Virus record (IMG/VR): IMGVR_UViG_3300038428_000280
Span: 21,161 to 85,160 of that record
Origin: a virus
Direction: 5' to 3' (one strand)
Length of the DNA: 64,000 nt
Below, one piece after another: positions 57,203 through 64,000 of this stretch (positions are counted from its first letter, which is position 1; the number at the start of each line of letters is the position of its first letter). The notes below the pieces were generated by a model that saw only the letters and a list, made by a program, of their open reading frames with translations, was not told the origin of the DNA and ran no database searches. The translations under genes were made by a program, and so were the position numbers.

Positions 57203-59413
57203 TTATACTTCTTTCGATAAAAAAAGTTTATTGATGGTTCGAGCAATCTCCACAACGCTTTCCACATCAATGAATTGCGCATCCTTCCCATACATCAAGT
57301 CAAACAATTCCTTTAAGGTCAATTGCCTGTTTTTGCCACGCATGTTGCCGTTTATATTTATTATGGGTAAACGAAGATTTTCTTCCTGAATAAAATAACT
57401 GAGAACTTTTACGCCATGTGAGCGAATCTTATCTATCTGTAATTTGGTGTGCAATGCACCCACTTCGCCGGTATAATTAAAACCGACACCATATCTGTTG
57501 ACATGTGAACGAATGACATAACACGGTTCTCCATCGGAGATATTGAGAAAATAATGGTCTTGTTCCGTGGTTTTTTTGCCAATAATAAATTCTTCTGCAA
57601 TTGCCTCAAAAGCCAATCCCTCGGGTGTTGACCCATTTGCACAAAGATAAGGAAACAACTGCCGCACTTTCGAAATCTTGTCGGTTTTTGAATCATAAGC
57701 CAAAACAATGTAGGGTAATTCAGCATTGTTTCCAAGAGAACTGTATGTGCATATGGTGCTTCTGAATGAGACTGACACTTCCAAATTTTCTACCATTGAA
57801 GCTGCAACACAAATAGCCACCACACATGTCATGGTTGGACACCATTTATAGTCGGATTGCATTGAACCACTAGAATCAACAGAAATATGAAGTCTAGCCT
57901 TGTTATATTTTTCACTTTTCGTTCGGTTAAAAATATGTTCAAAACCGACACCGATATCAGCAAGTAATCTCCTTTCAATTTTCCCTGAATGTTTGCGAAT
58001 ATATTTTGTTAAAACTTCCTCACCGCGAATTTGAAGCTTTCTTCCAAGTAATTTACCCAAAACAAATCCTTTGGCAACGGCTTCATCATAACGTTGTGGA
58101 GGCAAGCTCGTGCCTCCGGGCGCGGACCGGTCTATTGCAGCTAATGGAAAAGTTTCCGTGCCTGAATCAATCAACTGTTTGGTAAGTTTTTTGACCACAA
58201 TGCAATCAACTGCGGCTTGAGTATAATCCCCACTCAAGTTCAAACCGAATCCTGCTGGTAGCAAAACGATTCCGGCCTTTTCGATAGCATCCAAAACCGC
58301 CTCTTGTTGTTTGGTTACGTGTTCCTTGATACCTTCGTAGTTATGGTCAAGAATTTTACGTTGTTGATTCAATTTATCATACAAATCATTCAATTCATTC
58401 TTTGAAAAATTTGTTATATTGCCCGCATCCGCCGGGTCATATTTTACAGGTTCGTTGCCCTTTTCAGTTTGATGTTCATTAGCCTTCTCTTCTTTTGTAT
58501 TTACTTTACCTTCTTCGATGTTTTTTTCATTATTAAGACTACCACTGATGTTACTGTTACCACTCCTATTACTTGGTGAAAGTTTGTCGTGGACGGTTTT
58601 CACCGTAGCATTAGCGGAATTGGGGTCCGGCTCGTCTTTCTGAATTCCCAAATTATCCACAATAATTTCAACAACCTTGTAACTCAAATCCATTCTTTGA
58701 ACCGTTGTTTTTAATCTGAAAATATTTTGAATGTCAATCAATTCAGCAATTTCCCTCAAACCCACCAATGCGTCCAAATCGGTGTCAGGGTTGGTCAAAT
58801 TGATTACACGAACTTCATAAGAAAAAAGATTTGGAATTCTGAACGCATCTGATGTCAACATCTTGGATTGCACTTCACCATTCCAAAATTTTTCATACAT
58901 AGCTTTGTAATAACCTCTGTATCCCGGTGCCTCCTTGAAAATATAACTGTCTATGTATCGGTCTTCGACATAATTCCAAACCCATTTACATAGATGGGCT
59001 ATTTGACCTTCCGATAGATTCTTATCCTTGGCCTTTTTCTTTAAAGAAAGAGGAATGGGAATCGGAACCCTAGAAAACGTGGATTTAGCCACATCAAAAT
59101 CCGTCAATAGAATGTGTGAAGCTTCGTGCAAAGCAACGCCCACCGACCAATCAAAATCGGATTTTTTTCTGATGGAAGCCGATAAATACACCATATTTCC
59201 ATCAGTAAAACTTAAGGTTGATTTTTCTTCGGAACAAAACTGAACGGGAATATCCAAGTGGGTCAAAATATATACAAAATTGGAAACAATACGTCGATAG
59301 GCCGCAAGCTGAATCAGGTCCATTGAGAAACTTCCGTTCCCTTTGGGGATATATTGGTTCAATAAATCCTTATTTAACCAAAAATCGGAATATGATTTTT
59401 CTTGTTCTGCCAT
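57203..59413 (-). CDS. VWA protein with N-terminal metallopeptidase-like domain (DUF2201/CobT-like)
   Basis: 736 aa. N-terminal region with VGVALHEASHILLTDFD, a zincin-like HEASH (H96, E97, H100), the putative metallopeptidase domain of DUF2201 proteins. A long acidic, low-complexity linker (about 270-335) follows, and a C-terminal VWA domain from about 505 with MIDAS DSSGS (D513, S515, S517). It is paired with the MoxR-type ATPase gene 8 nt upstream. MoxR/VWA pairs act as ATP-driven chaperones that insert metals or remodel complexes, as in CobS/CobT. The phage substrate is unknown. Confidence 0.83.
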   Translation of the reverse strand: MAEQEKSYSDFWLNKDLLNQYIPKGNGSFSMDLIQLAAYRRIVSNFVYILTHLDIPVQFCSEEKSTLSFTDGNMVYLSASIRKKSDFDWSVGVALHEASHILLTDFDVAKSTFSRVPIPIPLSLKKKAKDKNLSEGQIAHLCKWVWNYVEDRYIDSYIFKEAPGYRGYYKAMYEKFWNGEVQSKMLTSDAFRIPNLFSYEVRVINLTNPDTDLDALVGLREIAELIDIQNIFRLKTTVQRMDLSYKVVEIIVDNLGIQKDEPDPNSANATVKTVHDKLSPSNRSGNSNISGSLNNEKNIEEGKVNTKEEKANEHQTEKGNEPVKYDPADAGNITNFSKNELNDLYDKLNQQRKILDHNYEGIKEHVTKQQEAVLDAIEKAGIVLLPAGFGLNLSGDYTQAAVDCIVVKKLTKQLIDSGTETFPLAAIDRSAPGGTSLPPQRYDEAVAKGFVLGKLLGRKLQIRGEEVLTKYIRKHSGKIERRLLADIGVGFEHIFNRTKSEKYNKARLHISVDSSGSMQSDYKWCPTMTCVVAICVAASMVENLEVSVSFRSTICTYSSLGNNAELPYIVLAYDSKTDKISKVRQLFPYLCANGSTPEGLAFEAIAEEFIIGKKTTEQDHYFLNISDGEPCYVIRSHVNRYGVGFNYTGEVGALHTKLQIDKIRSHGVKVLSYFIQEENLRLPIININGNMRGKNRQLTLKELFDLMYGKDAQFIDVESVVEIARTINKLFLSKEV

Positions 59414-59421
59414 GCTTTCAC

Positions 59422-60393
59422 TTATTTGAATGGAATTCTTACCTTACCTGCACGTTTGGGGTCATTGATTGGTGTAGCGGTTTTTGCAGCGCTGACATCA
59501 ATGTATTTTTGGGCAAGTTGTTTTACAAACAAACGTTCACAATCTTGCCCACCATCTTCACTGTAAAGAGGATAAATCGTCATTTCAGCAATTTCATTCA
59601 ATGAAAACCCATCCAATACCAAACGTGCCATTTCAATCACTGAATCGGTGGTGATGAAGGTATTGATTTTTGGATTGTCGTTTTTACATGCCAATTTTGT
59701 TTCCTCCGATATTTTTACAAGTAAATGAAAATGTTCTTTTTGTTTCTCCGTGGCATCAGGAAAAAGAATACCCAACAAACGTTCTTCCTGCTTTGCACTA
59801 AGCACCTTCATTTCAACAATGACGGGAAAACGTGAAGTCAAAGCTTTATCCATTACTCTTGTAGCCGTATATTCATTGCCTATGTTTGCCGTTGCAATAA
59901 ACGAAACGCCTTCAGCAACAGGAACTATTGCTGAATTTTCGGTTTCATCCAATCGAATGTATTTTTGGGTGCTATCCAATACAGGCATCAAAATATTCCA
60001 TGCGTCATGATGTCCTCTTGAGAGTTCGTCCAAAAGAATGATTGCATTGGGAGTACTGATTGCTTTAACAAATTCAGACGAATGAAAAATCGTTCCTTCA
60101 TCCTTTTTAAACGTCGTGTTGCCTATGAGGGTGGCTCTTGCGTCCTGAGTTGAACCAAGATTGAAATAGAAAAATTGCCTTGAATCCGCATAAATTTTTG
60201 CAACCGATTTTGCAGCCTTGGTTTTGCCTGACCGTGTTGGCCCAATAAAAAGAATGTTTTTTCCTCTTACCACCGCCCAAACCAAATACTTCCATTGAAG
60301 GTCATCAATGATTAAGTCGTTGGGTTTCAACATTGTACACTCCGACAATTGTTTTGTTACCTCTTCGTTGGTCATAGAGAATATATTTTCCAT
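59422..60393 (-). CDS. MoxR/CobS-type AAA+ ATPase
   Basis: 323 aa. Walker A GPTRSGKT (51-58), Walker B ILLDEL (L121-D122-E123), an ISTPNAI segment before it, IATANIGNEYTAT (sensor 1 region) and SRFPVIVEM. CobS-like genes are a known feature of T4-type marine phages. Together with the downstream VWA protein it probably forms a hexameric remodelling machine. It has its own promoter (60403-60430). Confidence 0.87.
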   Translation of the reverse strand: MENIFSMTNEEVTKQLSECTMLKPNDLIIDDLQWKYLVWAVVRGKNILFIGPTRSGKTKAAKSVAKIYADSRQFFYFNLGSTQDARATLIGNTTFKKDEGTIFHSSEFVKAISTPNAIILLDELSRGHHDAWNILMPVLDSTQKYIRLDETENSAIVPVAEGVSFIATANIGNEYTATRVMDKALTSRFPVIVEMKVLSAKQEERLLGILFPDATEKQKEHFHLLVKISEETKLACKNDNPKINTFITTDSVIEMARLVLDGFSLNEIAEMTIYPLYSEDGGQDCERLFVKQLAQKYIDVSAAKTATPINDPKRAGKVRIPFK

Positions 60394-60402
60394 TCACATA
60401 TA

Positions 60403-60430
60403 AGTTTATCATAACCATATAAAAAGTCAA
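60403..60430 (-). promoter_or_regulatory. Weak early-type promoter before the MoxR gene
   Basis: On the minus strand: TTGACT (60430-60425), 16 bp, TAAACT (60408-60403), 9 nt, ATG 60393. The -10 is a weaker match, but geometry equals the other leaderless promoters. It follows a terminator. Confidence 0.5.
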
Positions 60431-60435
60431 GCGCA

Positions 60436-60463
60436 AATAAAAACCGTGCAAAAAGCACGGTTT
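60436..60463 (-). terminator. Rho-independent terminator
   Basis: AAACCGTGC (60441-60449) and GCACGGTTT (60455-60463), a perfect 9 bp stem with a 5 nt loop. On the minus strand a TTATTT tail follows. It ends transcription of the 597 aa gene. Confidence 0.85.
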
Positions 60464-60490
60464 CTAATATTGTTACAACTGAATGATTTA

Positions 60491-62284
60491 TTAGGGCCTC
60501 TTCTTAAGGACAAACTTGGAAGTTTTCTTTTCCGGCACCCTCAACTTTTTATCATTCTTGTGCTTAGGCGGTTTGACTTGAGGCGTTTTTGTAATATTTT
60601 TGTTTTTGGATTCCGGGTCTTTGCCGGGTTCCGTCACCTGCTTCATTGGTTGGTCAGGCATATCCTCATCCCTCTTGGTTTGAGGTTCATTATAGTTTTT
60701 ATCATCCTGCTTGGTATCTTTTACCGAACCGTGTTTTGGGTCTTGATACCTGACACCCACCTTGGCTTTCTCCGGGCCAGCATCCTTTTTAATTACTTCC
60801 TTGTCGTCATAATTACTAAGTGCTTTTTCCCTTTGTTTGTCAGGAATGGTTTTGTTTTTCAAATCACTGAAATTAGCTTTGATGAAATCTTTAACTTGAT
60901 CCCATGTAAGGGCAATGGCTCGAACTCTATCAACCAATTTAACCATCGCATCAACGTCATAATTATTTTCAAATCTTTGAGTAATTCGAACATACAAAAG
61001 ATTTTGTGCTCTAACTATCAACTGTTGATGGTCATCCCAATAAGCTTCCCACGAAGGGTCAATACCTTTAACAAGTGTGTCAAGCTCCGTTTGCTGTTTG
61101 ACGTTGGTTTTACTGAGTCTTGGATTTGGGTCTTTGAAATATTGCTTGTCCGAAATTTCTTTTTCATCCTTGGTTTGGTCAGGTTTACCACTACTCGTAA
61201 GTGTGCTCATTTCATTTAGAACATCCTTGACCACATTACGCAAAGATTCTTTGAGACGCATCCTTGGGTCGTTTTCTTTCTTGATTTCAGAGATACATTC
61301 TCTGATCATGTTTCTGAATTTGATAATTTCATTCATAGGCTTTATTTTATTTGACAAATATTGACGAAGATAGGGATGGTTACTTATGAGTTCAGTTACA
61401 TCTACCCAAGAACCATTATTTAATATTTCATTATCGGGCACTTGATGCACTTTATGTAAATGGGTCAATAGTTCTTCGTCATTACTAAATTCACTGACAC
61501 ACATCTTACATGATGATATCTTTGTAATTTTTTCCGTGGTTAAATTTACAATAGGCCATCTATACCTGTCATGTAAATGTTTAGTAGTTAATACAGCTTT
61601 TTTAGGTGTATCTACTGTAAAATTTGCTACTCCATTACCTGCTATTTTTCCATCTGCACCATAAGCAATAATTGAATATCCTCCCAACAGTTTTTTACTA
61701 ACCACAATTTGGTTTCTATATTTTGGCTTGTTTCCCCATTCATCAAATCTGTCTCTTGGTTCATATTGCATAGGCTCTGTCGGTGGTTTTTGTTTGATGC
61801 CTTTTTTTTTCAAAAGTTGCGTAATGTCCCATCGGTTGGGTTCTTGTGTGGTAGTATCATATTTTGGTCCCTTGATAGTTTCGCCTGTATCTTCACTTAC
61901 AAATTGAACGGCTCTAGGGTATAATAAAGATTTGTCTTTTTTAAACCATTCGACAAATTCCGGCAAATCATATTGGGTATCAAACTCATATACTACTCTA
62001 TAAACACTATACTCTTTCTGCGCCGCAGATTCTATGTCAACCAACACCTGTTTGTCGCGTGGTCCATGTGCTTCTTTAAGTTGTTTCATACCAAATACAC
62101 GGTCATCAGGAACCTTATACTTTGTTTTAAGATATTCCAAATCATTACTTGTTTCTTTTACTTCCGGTTTGCCCTTGCCCATATCACACCAATAACCATA
62201 TTGGTCCAATTCCATCATTTCACCTGTTGCGGTGTTCCTCATTTTGGGTCTTTCTCCCATATCTGTAATAAAAGGTGTCACCAT
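60491..62284 (-). CDS. Large multi-region protein with C2H2-like finger
   Basis: 597 aa from ATG 62284, chosen because TATTTATA and AGAGAT precede it and the extra 18 residues of the longer frame translate that element. The N-terminal half (to about 300) includes QYDLPEFVEWFKKD and a DEWGNKPKYRN segment. CKMCVSEFSNDEELLTHLHKVH is a C2H2-type zinc finger. A helical segment (NEIIKFRNMIRECISEIKK) and a Lys/Asp/Pro-rich tail follow. The modular, charged build resembles the 608 and 255 aa proteins. Possibly a late, virion-associated or assembly protein; no clear family. Confidence 0.6.
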   Translation of the reverse strand: MVTPFITDMGERPKMRNTATGEMMELDQYGYWCDMGKGKPEVKETSNDLEYLKTKYKVPDDRVFGMKQLKEAHGPRDKQVLVDIESAAQKEYSVYRVVYEFDTQYDLPEFVEWFKKDKSLLYPRAVQFVSEDTGETIKGPKYDTTTQEPNRWDITQLLKKKGIKQKPPTEPMQYEPRDRFDEWGNKPKYRNQIVVSKKLLGGYSIIAYGADGKIAGNGVANFTVDTPKKAVLTTKHLHDRYRWPIVNLTTEKITKISSCKMCVSEFSNDEELLTHLHKVHQVPDNEILNNGSWVDVTELISNHPYLRQYLSNKIKPMNEIIKFRNMIRECISEIKKENDPRMRLKESLRNVVKDVLNEMSTLTSSGKPDQTKDEKEISDKQYFKDPNPRLSKTNVKQQTELDTLVKGIDPSWEAYWDDHQQLIVRAQNLLYVRITQRFENNYDVDAMVKLVDRVRAIALTWDQVKDFIKANFSDLKNKTIPDKQREKALSNYDDKEVIKKDAGPEKAKVGVRYQDPKHGSVKDTKQDDKNYNEPQTKRDEDMPDQPMKQVTEPGKDPESKNKNITKTPQVKPPKHKNDKKLRVPEKKTSKFVLKKRP

Positions 62285-62290
62285 ATCTCT

Positions 62291-62298
62291 TATAAATA
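62291..62298 (-). promoter_or_regulatory. TATTTATA element before the 597 aa gene
   Basis: The minus strand reads ATATTTATA, AGAGAT, ATG (62284). No -35 box. Confidence 0.55.
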
Positions 62299-62306
62299 TG
62301 AATATT

Positions 62307-63086
62307 TCACCCAAAGAATTGATTTTCTGTAGAAGCATCCACTACAATTTCTTCTATTTCATCGGTATGATTGGTGTCTTTTGGATATGCGGAGTTAAAC
62401 GGATGTTTCAGGTTTTTTAAAATTTTCTTTTTTTCCGTTTTACTTCCCAATAAATACACATATCTGTGTTTTGAAGATTCTTTTTTTCTCCAAAAAGTAT
62501 GACCAATTTTTTTCTTTAAATATTCCACATTGTGCGACCCATAGGTTGATGATATGGTTCTCGAATGTATCCATTTGTAGGGTGGCCCAACCAACGACAC
62601 GGAATAATTAGGCATCAAGGCCAAAGAAGAATTGCCTTGGTAATAAAAATTGCACGCTTGATAAATCGTTCCCTTATGACCTTGCTCACCATCCGCATAA
62701 GAAATAACTGCTTTTATATGTGGAAAATTTTTTGCAACAAGTTCCAAAGACCTTGCTATGGAGTAACTTTCAATATTTTTACCATAACCATCATGAATGA
62801 ATAAGCGGGTTAGTTCAAATACTTCATCAATACTAATCAGTTTTGAAATGGATTCAGCCGCAGAACGACCAACCGGTTGCCCAAACACAACACATCCAAT
62901 AAGCTTTTCTTCTTGTGCATCAATAAATTGGCATTGTTCTCCCGTAATATAAAAAATACCATAAGCAACTTGGCACAAAGACCACTTGTGAGAGTAATGA
63001 TATTTTACAATTATTTCCTCGGCCACAGCTTTATCTATTTTTCTAACGACGACTTTACCGGCATCGAAATATTTTTCTTCCGACAT
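62307..63086 (-). CDS. Mom-like GNAT-fold DNA-modification protein, copy 2
   Basis: 259 aa. AEEIIVKYHYSHKWSLCQVAYG, LIGCVVFGQP, ELTRLFIHDGYGKNIESYSI and SYADGEQGHKGTIYQACNFYYQG (129-151) are the ordered blocks of the phage Mu Mom family, with the histidine after G present in this copy. Mom carbamoylates adenine in DNA to block restriction. The protein ends ENQFFG. It has a near-perfect early promoter directly upstream with no room for a leader. Copy 1 is at 23867. Confidence 0.82.
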   Translation of the reverse strand: MSEEKYFDAGKVVVRKIDKAVAEEIIVKYHYSHKWSLCQVAYGIFYITGEQCQFIDAQEEKLIGCVVFGQPVGRSAAESISKLISIDEVFELTRLFIHDGYGKNIESYSIARSLELVAKNFPHIKAVISYADGEQGHKGTIYQACNFYYQGNSSLALMPNYSVSLVGPPYKWIHSRTISSTYGSHNVEYLKKKIGHTFWRKKESSKHRYVYLLGSKTEKKKILKNLKHPFNSAYPKDTNHTDEIEEIVVDASTENQFFG

Positions 63087-63094
63087 ACGGAGTA

Positions 63095-63123
63095 ATTATA
63101 ACCTAATAGGCTAACGGTGTCAA
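63095..63123 (-). promoter_or_regulatory. Consensus early promoter, -10 box 8 nt before ATG
   Basis: On the minus strand: TTGACA (63123-63118), 17 bp, TATAAT (63100-63095), 8 nt, ATG 63086. Both boxes match the sigma70 consensus exactly. This is the strongest leaderless promoter in the window. Confidence 0.85.
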
Positions 63124-63139
63124 ACGATTATTATTGCTG

Positions 63140-63472
63140 TTATGGAGGGTCAATCGCTTCAGTTGAATTTGCTTTTTTTGATGGTGGGTCAATCATTGTT
63201 GAAGGAGGCAATTTACCTGTTCGCTCTTGTAAAACAGTTGCAATCATTGTTATTGCATTGTCAATCTTGGCTAAATGCTGGTCGGTTTCATCCTGTCGAA
63301 TTTCCAAGGCTTGTGTTTTTTCTACCGCAGACCTTGCAGTAAAATTTGTTTCAGCACAATAAAAAATGGAAGCAGTAATGATTCCAAGAATTGCAACAAT
63401 GGCAAGTATGCCATCCCAACTTATTTCATTTCTGAAGTTTTTTGCTAGCATAATAAAAAGTGTTTTCACCAT
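63140..63472 (-). CDS. Small membrane-anchored protein
   Basis: 110 aa from ATG 63472. A TATTTATTA sequence (a 7 of 8 match to the octamer) directly precedes it. One transmembrane helix (ILAIVAILGIITASIFYC) near the N-terminus, then a helical region (SAVEKTQALEIRQDETDQHLAKI) and a Pro-rich tail. The layout fits a spanin-like or regulatory membrane protein. The longer frame from 63613 overlaps the reductase gene. Confidence 0.55.
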   Translation of the reverse strand: MVKTLFIMLAKNFRNEISWDGILAIVAILGIITASIFYCAETNFTARSAVEKTQALEIRQDETDQHLAKIDNAITMIATVLQERTGKLPPSTMIDPPSKKANSTEAIDPP

Positions 63473-63506
63473 TAATAAATATAAAAAGTGTAATGAAAAA
63501 TCAAAA

Positions 63507-64000
63507 TTAACTGCATTTGGACCATCCACATGTTGTACATGATACACAACCCTCAAGATAAACCAATCCATTACCACAACTTGGGCAGACTTGGCCCCTT
63601 GCCACTTCACCATTTTGAATATATTTCTTTAATACCCTTGCAGCGGCGGCGCCCATCGAAGTGATATCTTCGGTGGCTTTTTGTAATTGGTCCACTATGA
63701 ATTGAATGGGCACACCATGACGCAAACTTGTGGATGCAAGTCTGAACATGATTTGTTCAGTAGGAGTAAATTGTTTGCTAAAATCCTCAATCAAAATGTC
63801 ATCAATTTCCAAAGCATACTGACGATGCTTTACTTTGGAGATTTTACCTTTTTTGAAATTTGATTTCAATCCAGGACCATTAAGATGTCCACCAAATATT
63901 TCATAAGGTTGACCATTTTGAAGGCCGACAGCAATACAGAATTTTTCTCCCTTGACATTCACAACGTAAATATCAGCATCCAAAGTTGGAAGTCTTTCAG
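63507..64000 (-). CDS. Ribonucleotide reductase (B12-dependent type), C-terminal part, truncated at the window edge
   Basis: The frame is open to the window end, so the gene continues to the right; the first residue at 63983 is an internal TTG. The visible ~164 residues include DADIYVVNVKGEKFCIAVG and EIFGGHLNG, a TSCPD-like region with ASTSLRHGVPIQFIVDQL, and a terminal zinc ribbon CPSCGNGLVYLEGCVSCTTCGWSKCS. This is the typical C-terminus of class II (adenosylcobalamin) ribonucleotide reductases. It would supply deoxynucleotides for replication. The class rests on the C-terminal pattern only. Confidence 0.72.
   Translation of the reverse strand, partial: ERLPTLDADIYVVNVKGEKFCIAVGLQNGQPYEIFGGHLNGPGLKSNFKKGKISKVKHRQYALEIDDILIEDFSKQFTPTEQIMFRLASTSLRHGVPIQFIVDQLQKATEDITSMGAAAARVLKKYIQNGEVARGQVCPSCGNGLVYLEGCVSCTTCGWSKCS

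Noticed and set aside
57201-57208. TATAAATA on the minus strand as the promoter of the gene at 57111
   Set aside because: It overlaps the upstream stop codon and is 90 nt away, while a well-spaced sigma70-like promoter lies closer.
60446-61219. Long plus-strand open frame opposite the 597 aa gene
   Set aside because: Hydrophobic, low-complexity antisense translation of a Lys-rich protein that also covers a terminator hairpin.
1-64000. CRISPR array or tRNA genes
   Set aside because: No regularly spaced repeats and no cloverleaf-like sequence were noticed; a tRNAscan run would be needed to exclude tRNAs fully.

Overview
The window looks like a 64 kb stretch of a large, AT-rich, T4-related tailed phage (myovirus type), probably from a metagenome. 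The evidence is a T4-style replication core: a family B DNA polymerase (gp43 type), AAA+ clamp-loader ATPase (gp44 type), probable small clamp-loader subunit (gp62 type) and sliding clamp (gp45 type). With it come a CobS/MoxR-type ATPase, a gp49-type endonuclease VII homologue, dUTPase, part of a ribonucleotide reductase, a dATP/dGTP diphosphohydrolase, RNA-repair enzymes and many tiny, tightly overlapping genes. Stop codons TAA, TGA and TAG are all used, so the code is standard. The host cannot be named; the amount of surface-sugar chemistry suggests a Gram-negative host. No terminase, portal, major capsid, integrase, tRNA or CRISPR array was found.

Layout. (1) 125-7181, plus strand: small early genes, including an M23-type peptidase and an RNA-repair cassette (Rnl5-like ligase, cyclic-phosphate receiver-type domain, polynucleotide kinase), zinc ribbons and an HNH nuclease. 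(2) 7132-29082, minus strand: endonuclease VII homologue, VWA protein, GDP-mannose dehydratase, SNF2 helicase, a lipoprotein, a metallopeptidase, two large low-complexity proteins, then the replication block (clamp loader, clamp, DNA polymerase) mixed with a macro-domain protein, a deoxyribosyltransferase-like protein and a first Mom-like protein. (3) 29194-51668, plus strand: a RecB/Cas4-like nuclease, an RHH regulator, a tail-tube-like protein and dUTPase, then about 20 genes of glycosyltransferases, methyltransferases and sugar enzymes. (4) 51658-55923, minus strand: a nucleotide-sugar reductase, two DUF4338/DruA-like proteins, a dNTP diphosphohydrolase and the gp62-like protein. (5) 55941-56477, plus strand: one gene with an internal duplication. 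(6) 56479-64000, minus strand: MoxR plus VWA/metallopeptidase pair, a large C2H2-containing protein, a second Mom-like protein, a membrane protein and the C-terminal end of a B12-type ribonucleotide reductase that runs off the right edge.

How the genes fit together. Replication, nucleotide-pool and RNA-repair genes form the early programme. Gmd (8438), the RmlD-like reductase (51658) and a GT11 fucosyltransferase (48424) could make and use a GDP-6-deoxyhexose. The glycosyltransferase island probably remodels host surface glycans or decorates the virion. Two Mom-like proteins suggest DNA modification.

The strongest new observations are regulatory. At least seven genes have a sigma70-like promoter (TTGACW, 16-17 bp, TATAAT-like) whose -10 box ends only 7-9 nt before the ATG, which predicts leaderless mRNAs. 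A second set of genes, on the minus strand, has the octamer TATTTATA 4-7 nt before an ATG with no -35 box, a possible late element. The polymerase N-terminus is reached only through a -1 frameshift in an A-rich tract. All functions are inferred by reading the sequence; no database search was run.
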